Of a DNA stretch of 64,000 nt, positions 34,066 to 43,956 are shown one piece after another. Below the pieces are notes generated by a model. That model ran no database searches. It was not told where the DNA came from and worked only from the letters and a program-made list of their open reading frames with translations. The stretch is taken from contig WAID01000006.1 in the NCBI GenBank assembly GCA_016584495.1, positions 2,294,001 to 2,358,000 of the forward strand. The letters run 5' to 3'. Every line of letters starts with the position of its first letter. Within the stretch, counting starts at the first letter, position 1. A program made the position numbers and the translations under genes. The stretch is from Celoporthe dispersa. Its lineage: Eukaryota > Ascomycota > Sordariomycetes > Diaporthales > Cryphonectriaceae.

Positions 34066-37000
34066 CTAACCCGCAGGAGTCGTGTACGCGAACGAGCTGA
34101 CCGTCTCCGTCGCGGTGATGGTCGACAGGGTAGTGACCACAATTCCGGTCCCGTTGAATGTTGTCAGCGTCGAGAAAGAGTACGCCACCTCTGTGGCCCT
34201 TCCAGAGCCCGACGGCCCTAGATCCGAGCTCGCCTGTGTCGGCAGGATGATTTCGGCCGGCACTGCCTGGGTGCTGTTCTTCCCGAAGACAGACCCGCTC
34301 TCGTCGCCGGCACTGTCATCGCTGAGGAGGCCGGCACGGTAGAGAGAGAGCAGAGAGAAGTGTCCACCGACGACCGGGCGCGCTTTGAACTCGATGTTAT
34401 TAGGCACCTCTGGGTAGGAGCCGTCGTCGATGACTTCGTACAGATCTGTGAAGGGATACTCGGTGGAGGTGAAGTTGAGCCAGTAGGCCAGGCCGTTCAC
34501 GAACAGCCTGCGCGTCTCAGGGGAGCAAGTGGCTGCGGTCCACATTTCCCAGTCGGATTTGGTGTAGTGATGCTGTTCAACGTGAGATGAGTGCAAGCAC
34601 CGGTGCGCTCGATCTCGAGCCTCTCCATAGAAGCTTGAGTCGATTCATCCTGAGAAAGGCTATGACTTACACGATTATCAAGAGGCACGCCGAATATCTG
34701 GCTCACAGTTGCGTACCAGGTAGACTGCATGTCGTAGACGCTGCTCTCGATGATGCCGAGATTCAACAGCTTATCGAAGAATGTATTGTAGAGCAGCCCC
34801 CAAGAGGAGCGCCATTCATACGCGAGAATCGTGTGGTTCTCTGAAGGGTCGATGGCAAAATATGTCCAGTTCTGGTAGTATTCGGTTGCCGTTGTCGAGA
34901 AGTTGGCGACATCAGCCGCATCTCCTGCGATCCGCGCGATGGCACTCATGGCCTGGAGCCCCACGATGCCCTTGATGGCCAGGTTTGTCTGGTTCTGAAG
35001 GGTCCCCGCGAAGTCATCCGTGCTGAGCTGGCCGGAGGGGATCAGCGAGAATTGGATCAGATAAAGGGCCCACTGCTTCAAGATGTCGTAGTGGCTCTTG
35101 ATCCAGCTCGCGTCGCCCGAGAACTTATAGTAAGCATACGACATGAGGATCATGTTGCCAGACTCCTCCACGGGCATATACTCATCGTTGCCCTCTACGT
35201 GGCCGGTGGCGTTTGGGAAATTGCTGCCTAGGTCGTGCATAGAATAGCCATTCGGGTAGAACCCGCCCTCCTGGTTTTGAAAGAGAGCTTCAAGCGTCCA
35301 TCTGAGCATGTCTGGGTTCGCCCACAGGAAGAATGGTGTTGCCGGGTACACTGCGAGTAAGAAAAAAAAAAAGCAAAGGTCAATTGTATTAGCTCGTACT
35401 ACACATAAAATAGAATAAAAAGGCTGGCGGGATCACAGCAAATCAAAGACGAGCAAATTCACTTACGAACATCGACCGTATTGACATTGCCATCACTGGA
35501 GATCTCCTTCTGAAACATCAACGGGGTGCTCTCGTCTGAGCCGTCCAACGCCTCGCCTCCACATGTCGACGAGGGAGGAATAGCATAGACATATGCCCCC
35601 ATGATCTGTCGGGCAGAAAGGGCAACGATGGAATAGTACGCCTCGGCCTCTGCAACGTCTGGAATGGCAATTCCGCTAAAATTGTCGGGGTTCAAGAAAC
35701 CATAGCCGTCGTTTGGGTCGAAGATGTACTGCTGGCCGTACTGATCCACACCAGTCGTATAAACCTCGGAGCCGTTTGAGTAGAATGGAGGCACTTTTGG
35801 GGTACTGTTACTATAGATCAGAGCGGGATTGTCTTGATAGTAAGCAGCAACATCATCCTTGAGCTGCGCCTCAAAAACAGCTCCCAGTCGCGAGACCGTG
35901 TCGAAATCGTTCCAGTGATACGCAATCAGTGAATACATGTCTTGGCCGTAGCACTTGGCCCACCAGGGCAGGAGTGGCGTAATTCCACCGACGTGAAGAT
36001 AGCGGATGATGGGTGTCTGGATGGAGCCTATGGTGTACCGGACCTGAGCGGAGGTCACGTTGCCGACGTCGTGGGCAAAGGCAAACACAGGCTCGCGCGT
36101 GCCTGATCCACGGTACTCCGAGTCCACAAGATCATCGAGGACTCGCTTGTTGACGAAGCCATACCGGACATCGGCAGAGAAACCAGCCTGGAAACTGAAG
36201 TTGTGCACGCCCATCGGGCTGGAGCTGTACGAGAAGTTCCCCCACTGAGGGAAGTCATACTCCTCGCCAAAGGTATAGGGCTGCTCGAGCTGGTATATCC
36301 ATGAGTAGAGCGTACTGGCCGAATCGGTTGCGTTCCCGGTCCCATTGATAGGCTGTGTGACCCCAATTCCTGACCTATACAGGTCCCAGATCAGGGTCTG
36401 GTTGCTCTCATAGGATATCCAGGCACCGTTGATGTCTGAGTAGAACCGCACGTCGTGGTCCTGTCCGTCTTGAGAGCTGATGCTGGTCGTCAGGTAGGAA
36501 AGGGGAATGGAAGTCCGGCATATGTCCTTGGGAGTGACCGGGGAGAAGAAACTCGCTAGGATCTCGATAGGCCCGGCTTGGAATGTGAAGTTTGAGTACT
36601 GTGAGTCGTAGCTCACGCTCCTTGGCTTGGCGGTCTGGAAGTTGTCTAGTTTTGGGAGACTCTGCGATCCCGTCCCGAGGTATTCCTACAAAGCAATTCT
36701 GGTTAGCATTTAACGTATTAATTAATCATTCATTAACTAAACTGTGCTTTCCAGACTTCGTGAGGATATGCTGCGAGTATGAGTTCAGAGACGTAATAAG
36801 TGTCCTTTTAACCACTCCTGCAACTCACGGCAGGGAAAATAAATACGGAGAGAAGGAGAGAGGAAAGGCGGAACACAAACATATGATATACCATCGACCA
36901 TCACAATGCCCTCCCAACCAAGAGAATCTCCTGGCCAGAAGATTGGATCCGCACTGTTGAGAGTCGAGTCTCCAGCAGTGGAAGACCACGCAGACGTGTA

Positions 37001-37171
37001 TGGACCTCTCACTGCGAGAGGGATGGCCGGTGGTCGGGCTGGTGAGTAGGACGGCAGTGGGTTTCCATTACCATCCACAGCCCCGGGGTACTCAGTCGCA
37101 TTGGTCGAAACGTTTTGGGCAACTATCCCGAGGCTGAGTGCCAAGATGGCCGTGATGCTCACAGAAATCAT
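34066..37171 (-). CDS. Secreted glutaminase-like protein (GtaA family)
   Basis: Extracellular protein of the fungal glutaminase A family (DUF5127/DUF4965/DUF1793 architecture), which in Aspergillus releases glutamate from glutamine. Four exons: 37171-36881, 36685-35467, 35350-34671 and 34572-34066, with splice phases agreeing throughout, giving 898 residues. The signal peptide is MISVSITAILALSLGIVAQN. Family marks are GPYTSAWSS and FWPGDSLGWEGIVMVDG near the N-terminus, YGQDMYSLIAYHWNDFDTVS in the middle, ALFQNQEGGFYPNGYSMHDL and YMPVEESGNMILMSYAYYK in the helical toroid part, and HHYTKSDWEMWTAATC near the end. Many N-glycosylation sites fit secretion. A Ser/Thr-rich tail of about 60 residues extends beyond the catalytic region. 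It is longer than the roughly 690 residues of Aspergillus GtaA. Activity on glutamine is inferred. Confidence 0.9.
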
Positions 37172-37953
37172 CCTTTATAGCTGCAGCACGTATCTTTGCA
37201 GATTTAGTAACACAAACAAACGAAAAATGCAAGCCAGCAACTAATCGATTATCAAATGAAGAGCACTGTGCGGCCTGTGTTGTGGCCCAAACCTCAAGGA
37301 CCTGGAATTCCAACCTGTCCCTCTCTCAACTATATATAATATGACTACTCGAAGTACACCAGAACCAGTGGTGGACAAACTAACTGACTGATACCCCGCA
37401 ACTCAAGCCATGCAGGTCCTTCATCATTGATCATAATCCCGTGTCTTCCATTACGCTCTGTCCAATAGCCTCACACATCACCATGTACTACCCAGGCAAG
37501 ACACCAAGTATTATCGCCCAGATTAGGTTTGAGACAGTCATTCGCCAGGTTCTCCGCCGTCATGCATATAAAACTCCTCATGCACGCTGCAAGCCTAGAA
37601 CCCTTCCTTGTAGACGGCTGCGGAGAAACAACAGGCGGACCGGGGCGACGAGGGAGGCAAAAAGCCGCTCCAGGTAACGCAAGGATTCTTGTCCGCATCA
37701 AGTGATACAATACTGCGCCGAGACAGCGGAGGGCGGGGTATTAGCCTCGTCGATCACTACGGGGGAACTCGAGCCTTTACGTGCCGGGCTCCCACTAGAG
37801 CCTGTAGGTAATATACTCTGTTCCCTTGCTGCGGCGTGACACGGCAGCAGCAGCAGTAGCATACATTGCAGCCCGTGTGCCCAAGGCGCGCCAAGCTGCG
37901 TTTCTTGGTTCTGCATAGCGTCTGCACCTTGGGCCTGCATTAAACCGGGATTC
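37172..37953. other. Intergenic region
   Basis: 782 bp comprising the promoter of the glutaminase-like gene and the 3' flank of the biotin carboxylase gene, which are transcribed in the same direction. No gene was recognised. A short leucine-rich minus frame at 37698-37940 lacks support. Confidence 0.45.
37331..37338 (-). promoter_or_regulatory. TATA box of the glutaminase-like gene
   Basis: TATATATA lies about 160 bases upstream of the ATG at 37171, reading on the minus strand. Motif seen; role inferred. Confidence 0.4.
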
Positions 37954-40071
37954 TCACAGCTTCTGCCTGGTCAGACCTGGTAAAATGGTGCATATAACCG
38001 TGCCCACTGAGACGTGATCCCCCTCTTGACGATCTAGGAGCGCCCTCACCGCCCCGGGTCGGTGGGCGCGAATCTCCAACTCCATCTTCATCTGACGCAC
38101 GACGATGATAGCGTCTCCCTCGCTGACAATGTCCCCCTCGTCAACTAATATTTCGATCAGCTGACCAGACACCGGGCATAACAATGCCGAGGAGGAGGCG
38201 GAGTCAGCGGGGTTGTTGGTGGCCGACTTGTCCCCGCGCTGACTGATCGTCAGGCCCTGCTGTGCATCGGTCCGCTTAGACATCCTGAAGTTGTAGGTTG
38301 TTTTCTTATGATTCTCGGGATCATCTTCCGTGGAGAGGCTTAGGGCCAGGGAATTGGGAAAGTCGTTCCTTGTAATGCTGGAGACTGTGCTGTTGCTTCG
38401 GAAAATAGGAGGCAGGCCATCCCCTTCTGATATTTGTATGTCGAAGTGGTCCCCTTTCCTAATGAACTGGTCTGAGGCTGACGCGGAATTGGTGATGGAC
38501 CTGTCCACCCGGGCACTGTCTCGGAAAGCTGACGTGTTGGCGTGTCTCGAAATGTTTTGATCCTGTCGTAGGAGGGTTTTTAAATGTTGTTCGAGCCATT
38601 GTGTGTCAAAACTTGCTGTTTGAAATTCCCCTGTGTGAATAATGCTCTGCAGCAAGGTAGTATTGGTGACAATTCCGTCAATAGCCACATCCTGCAGTGC
38701 CCTCTGTGCCTTGCTTACTGCGGCAGTCCAGTCCGTGGCGGTCACAACCACCTTGGCAATAAGTGAGTCGAAGTCCGCGGAGACCACGAGGCCAGGGCGA
38801 AGGTGGCTGTCCACTCTAATTCCGTTTCCGCAAGGGAGGAGAGCTTGTCTAATTCGTCCAATAGAGGCTGCAAATCCTCGACGAGGATCCTCTGCTGCGA
38901 TCCTCAGCTGTATGGCTGTAGAGGCAGGCGGCGGGCTGTTTGCGTTCTCCGAACCTATCGTGTCGACCCCAACAGCACCAAAATTCTTCCCTAGAGCAAT
39001 TAGAATTTGAGAACGGACCAAGTCAACACCAGAGATGGCTTCTGTGATGGTATGCTCCACTTGGAGCCGAGGATTGATCTCCATGAAGAAATAAGTCGAG
39101 CTCGCAGGAGACACAAGAAACTCCCACGTCCCGAGCGACGAGTACTTGATCGCCTTAGCCATCCTCAGCGCAGAACCAATGACAGAGGCGACCAAGGCAC
39201 GATCCTCAGCCGGCGATGGCGCAATCTCAATGACCTTTTGGAATCTCCGCTGGATCGAGCACTCGCGCTCCCACAAATGCCTGATATTCCCCAGCTCATC
39301 ACCAATGATCTGAACCTCGATATGTCTGAAGCCGTCCACAGCAGCTTTCTCCGCAAAGACCTGCCTGCTAGGACTCTCGTTGGACGCCCTACGGAGACTG
39401 GCCTCTAGGTCCTTCTCGCTCCGCACGAGACGTATACCACGGCCGCCCCCTCCGTCCACTGCCTTCAGCATCAGAGGAAAGCCGACCTCCTGCGCAAACT
39501 TCCTTAGAGTCCCTATATCCTGCACCGCCTCAGCAAGAGCAGGGAGGACAGGCACACCGTGCTCCTCCGCCAGCCTCCTCGCACTGAGCTTATCGCTGGT
39601 CTGTCTCAGTATCCGCGGGCTAGGTCCTATAAACGTGACACGAGCGGCAAGAAGCTGCTCGCAGAACGCGGCCGACTCCGACAGGAAGCCGTAGCCAGGA
39701 TGCACGAGGTCGACGCGGTGCTCCCTGCAGAGCGAGACCAGGGAGGCCCACGTCTGTGTACGACGAGATGGAGGGTAGCCGGATCGACTCGTGGGCATAA
39801 GACACGTGCGCGTCATCCTCGGCTGTTGATACGGCTATGGTGTGAAGACCCAGCTCCCTCGCTGAAGAGAGGACACGGACGGCAATCTCTCCCCTGGAAC
39901 GATACCCGATATCAAGAATTCCATGTCAGCCAGATTGAAAGAAGAAAGACAGAAAGAAAGAAAGAAGAAAAGGGGTAGAGAAAAGGAAGGGAACAAGTCT
40001 TGGAGGGATGCTGGATGGCTTGATATTTTATTTCATTACCTGTTGGCCACAAGAAGCCTCGGCGCGGCCAT
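37954..40071 (-). CDS. Acyl-CoA carboxylase alpha subunit: biotin carboxylase plus biotin carrier (one frameshift)
   Basis: Carboxylates biotin with ATP and bicarbonate for transfer to an acyl-CoA by the partner subunit. Exon 1 is 40071-40040 and exon 2 is 39893-37954. The protein opens MAAPRLLVANRGEIAVRVLS, the first strand of the biotin carboxylase fold, so there is no presequence. Then come HPGYGFLSES, the ATP-grasp motif AVDGGGGRGIRLV (about 155-167), HIEVQIIGD, ERECSIQRRFQKVIE and FMEINPRLQVEHTITEAI. A linker of about 120 residues leads to a biotinyl domain with QMKME, Lys613 (the usual motif is AMKM). Frame break: three G (plus-strand C at 39747-39749) should be two, restoring YTDVASLVSL. 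Corrected length is 656. It is shorter than typical mitochondrial methylcrotonyl-CoA carboxylase alpha. The C-terminus is RQKL. The substrate is unknown; the head-to-head partner starts 433 bp away. Confidence 0.9.
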
Positions 40072-40504
40072 GATTGTGCAAGAAAGAGGTGGTCTCGTTG
40101 GGTCAACCACGCCAGGTTCAAGATTAATATTAGATAATTACTTGCTGGCTCTTGTTCTCTCTTGAGCCAGACGTTGTGGCCCTGCGAGTTGCTTGGTCTC
40201 TTGGAGACTAAGATGTAGTTGATACTTGCGCCGTTCGTGCTGTAAAATACTCATCACCCCCGCTGCGCAACCTCGGCATTGACACTCCTCCACGTCCATG
40301 TGGGGGTGCGTTTTCTGGGTGGGCACCAGGCCGGGCCAACTTCATTTCCTTTCAACAATTCTCACTGCGTTGAATTGTTCACCTGGCTGCTGAATAATTA
40401 TTAATACTTAGTTCTAGACTCGACCCGCAGCACAAGGATCAATTCAGTCCAGTTCTAGACTCGACCCGCAGCACAAGGATCAATTCAGTCCAGTTCTTTT
40501 CGCC
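40072..40504. promoter_or_regulatory. Bidirectional promoter of the acyl-CoA carboxylase pair
   Basis: 433 bp between two divergent start codons that encode the two halves of one enzyme, so shared regulation is likely. It contains a 41-bp tandem duplication next to the beta-subunit start. AT-rich words (TAATTATTAATA) lie at about 40394-40405. No specific regulator site is named. Confidence 0.6.
40410..40491 (+). repeat. 41-bp perfect tandem duplication
   Basis: Two identical copies, 40410-40450 and 40451-40491, each beginning AGTTCTAGACTCGACCCGCA. A third partial start AGTTCT follows at 40492. The array ends 13 bases before the ATG at 40505, so it lies in the leader or core promoter. Perfect identity means it is recent, or an assembly artefact. 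Confidence 0.9.
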
Positions 40505-42363
40505 ATGCCTGAGGACGATGAAGTATCAAAGGCTCGCTCCAGACTGAAGCAGGTCGGGGCCCATCTCCATCCGGAACAAGTCGACCACACCCCGTCCAGA
40601 GCACGCCGAAGAACGAGAAGAGAGGGGAACGGACCACCAGCTGACTGGTCAGACGTCCTGGGCCAAGTCAAGACACTTCAGGGTATAGCAAGAACTCCAC
40701 CAGCCAGCAACCTAGGGTACATCCGCCAGAAGCAGGCCGGAAAGCTCTGGGTCCGGGAACGGGTGGACGCGCTTCTCGACGCTGCAAGTTTCCAGGAGGT
40801 CGGCTCTGTGGCTGGGACCATAGGATGGAAAAAGACGACTTCGCGATCTGGCGGCCAGAAGGCCAAAGACGAGATTGAAAGTTTCACGCCCAGCAACAAT
40901 GTGCAGGGCTTTGGCACCGTGGGTGGTCGGAGAATCGTGTTCACCGCAGACGACTTCTCCATCCGGGCTGGTCATGCTGATGGAGCCATCTGGGCAAAGA
41001 CGCTGTACATGGAAAAGCTGTGCCTCGACCTCAGGCTCCCGATGGTCAAGCTCGTCGACGGGTCTTCGGGCGGCGGCTCGGTGACCACGATTCAGAGAGA
41101 TGGCTTCAGCTATGTGCCTCCGATGCCTGGCTTCAAGGAGGTGAACCAGCAGCTCAACCTGGGGATTCCCAATGTCGGCGCAGTCCTTGGCCCGGCTATC
41201 GGGCTTGGTGCGGCTCGGGTCACAGCGTGTCACTTCTCGGTCATGGCAGCTGATGTAGGGTCGCTGTTCAATGCAGGGCCTCATGTGGTGGCCAAAGCCA
41301 CGTTCGAAGAGGGACTGAGTGCCAGCGAGCTCGGTGGACCGGATGTTCACTGCACAAACGGCACGATCGATAATGCCTCTCCTGATGAGACGGGATGCTT
41401 CCAGCAGATCCGCCGTTTTTCTCTCCTACGTCCCCGACTGTGGACTCAATAGCTTGCCACCCGTGGAGGAAACCGATGATTCCTCCGAGCGAGACATGAC
41501 CTCTCTCCGAACAATCATACCCCGTCGCCGGCAGCGAGCGTATGCGATGGTGCGGTTAATACAAACCGTGTTAGACCAAGGATCCTGGTTTGAAATAGGA
41601 GCAGGCTGGGGCAACACGGCCGTCGTGGGCCTTGGTCGCATGCATGGTCGTCCCATAGGGGTCATCGCAAATAATCCAGAGGTCTTGAGTGGTGCGACAG
41701 ACAGCGCCGGGGCGCAGAAGATGACCAAACACCTCAACCTGTGCGATGTCTTCAACCTGCCCATCGTGCAATTTGTCGACTGCCCGGGCTACGCAGTGGG
41801 AACCGCGGCCGAGCGACAGGCGACAATGAAATACGGCGTGGAGCTGGGCAAGGCATACTTCTCGACCACGGTGCCCATCTTCAACGTGCTGGTCAGGAAA
41901 TGCTATGGGGTGGCGGGCGGCATCATGACGGACTGTCGAGACCCGCAGCACCGTGTGGCCTGGCCGAGCCTCGAGTGCGGAAGCCTCCCGCTCGAGGGTG
42001 GTGTGGAGGCGAGCCACGCGAGGGAGTTGAGAGAGGCGGGAGACAGGAGGGAAGAAGTCTACGGTGAGCTGCTGGAGAACTACACCAGGCTTCAGAATCC
42101 AGTCCGGACCGCGGCCGCCTTTGATATTCCAGAGGTCATAGATCCTGCGGATACTAGAAGGCTCCTATGTGCGTGGGCCACTCATATGTGAGTCTTTTTT
42201 CTTCCCTCTTCTTCTTGAGTGCATATATATATTTAATGGCCCCATTCGTCAGTGGATAGAATCGTTGCGCTTACTAATTGTACGAATCTCTAGGTATGAT
42301 GTGAAGCTCGTGGAGAGACTCAGACAGAGGCAGAGCGGATCACTTCAGCCAGTTTTTCGTTAG
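40505..42363 (+). CDS. Acyl-CoA carboxylase beta subunit: carboxyltransferase (one frameshift)
   Basis: Biotin-dependent carboxyltransferase with two crotonase-like halves, related to propionyl/methylcrotonyl-CoA carboxylase beta. Exon 1 is 40505-42187 and exon 2 is 42294-42363 (GTGAGT donor). The N-half has ARTPPASNLGYIRQKQAGK, then AGTIGWKK, a low-complexity insert, QGFGTVGGRRIVFTADDFS and LVDGSSGGGSV (oxyanion glycines). The C-half has RAYAMVRLIQTVLDQGSWFE, GVIANNPEVLSGATDSAGAQ, FVDCPGYAVGTAAERQ and RKCYGVAGGIM. Five T at 41416-41420 should be four, restoring QQIRRFLSYVPDC. Corrected length is 583. A 60-residue charged leader precedes the domain and does not look like a mitochondrial presequence (it starts MPEDDEVSKARSR). 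It pairs with the divergent alpha subunit, and the acyl substrate is unknown. Confidence 0.9.
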
Positions 42364-43956
42364 AAGAGGACATCCAATAGCGACTGTAAATATATACTGT
42401 ATCCAAGAAGACTGGATTGAGAAGAGTTTAATATACTTCACTATATGTATTCAAGAATCATTCGTGGATTTCTGCTTTCTCAATGTCCTTCGAAAGTAAT
42501 AAATATTAATACGATGTACCACCACCCTCTCCATCGATGAAGCTAAAAGCTTAGAATGCGATATAGAATATGTGCTTGGAAATATCTTGAGGGGAAGTCT
42601 TGTCCCAGCGGATGATTATGTCGTGTTTGGGACGGGGTACTCTGGGACTCTTCAACGTTTATAGTATTGACCAACAAGGTGTGGCTTTGTGAAATAGGTT
42701 GTGTTGGATGATTTATTCATTATTACCTGGTCAGTAGGAGTTCTTCGTTCCATATGGGTGCTATTTATGTAAGTCCCTGATATAGGTAGCTCTTGAGTGA
42801 GGCGCGAGACGCAAGTTATGTCACTATTAGGCCATCACAAAAAAATTAAAATAAAAACACCATAGTGGCGGTTGATAAACACAGAGGAATTTTGGAGTCA
42901 TGTAATACTCTGCTGTGCACTACCCGTGGGCACCTCTCGTCCCTGTCGAGAAGACCACTCTCCAGCAAGGTTCTCCATGCGTGTAAACACTGTAAACACC
43001 AGCACGTCTTGTTACTGGTTCGTAAAGGCTGGCGAGAGATTATCACTATGCTGGGTGGAGGCAGATCCCCTGGCTAGTATGTTTCAGCTAAATTTTTGGT
43101 TGCCCAATGTTAACCGATAAACATAACAACCATAAAAAGTAAATCAACCACTGTCATGCGGCAAAACCTGGGCCTACCAGAAAAGCAGGTTTCGTAATTC
43201 TCGGCCACAAAACGTCACCCCACTCGGCACCCCACCTGCGATGAATGATATGCAGATTGGGTGCATCCTCTCATGGATCATATTCATAGTTACACATATA
43301 CGTACATTCGCACGGCTTCAACTTGTATGCCCTTCTCCGTCTTTTACCAGAATGTATTGACCGAGGATTCTAGACCCGTACAAATGCGCCAAGGCCGACT
43401 GCCGACATGCCATGGTAAAACGGCTCTTCTGCTGCACATTAGTGACGAATGATGGCGCGGCCCAGAATTCTTCAGCTGCCTTAAGCGGAAGGTTGCAGCA
43501 GGCAGCGCCTCTGGCCTCTTAGCCACAGAAGCTCTGATACCATGTCACGAGGAGCCAAGAGGCCACGCTGAGTCGTCAAGCCCTATCCAGCTGAACTTGT
43601 CGCCTGCGACCACCGAGCCACGATGCTAGCAGCAGACCTGCCGTTGCGGGTTGAGCCTGGCCCCACGTTTTTCTGGGACAGAATGTGAAAAGGAAGTCCG
43701 ACAGCATGACTGGCCCACCCGAGATTGTTCATCCTAGGTAGGTTACAATTTACACAAGTCTTGACATCGGTTGCCCGGGTCCAACCGAGCTCATCCCTCG
43801 GTGAAGCAGCTGTTTTTGCCAAGACATATTTAAGCAGACCTCTTGCGCAATAATGAATTGGTCTTTTGGGCCGAGACTCGAGAGCTACGGTCAAAACAGC
43901 TCAGGCTTCTTCTTCTTCTTCTTCTTCTTCTTTTCTCGACCGCTAAACACACCAAG
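42364..43956. other. Intergenic region
   Basis: 1.6 kb with no supported gene, moderately AT-rich up to 43,150. Toward the RNase T2 gene it holds CATATTTAAG near 43,824 and a CTT repeat at 43,906-43,932 directly before the start codon. Confidence 0.45.
43906..43932 (+). repeat. CTT microsatellite in leader of RNase T2 gene
   Basis: (CTT)n of about nine units, 25 bases before the ATG at 43957. If translated from the upstream non-preferred ATG at 43853 or 43843 it would encode poly-Phe or poly-Leu, but the downstream ATG gives a normal signal peptide. Confidence 0.75.

Noticed and set aside
2255..41420. Programmed ribosomal frameshifting as the cause of the broken frames
   Set aside because: The sites differ in sequence, occur in unrelated genes, are both +1 and -1, and have no shared slippery heptamer or downstream structure.
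42188..42293. tRNA-like D-arm (CATTCGTCAGTGGATAGAATC) in the intron of the carboxyltransferase gene
   Set aside because: No B box or matching acceptor and T stems follow, and the segment is a normal intron with a CTAAT branch site.
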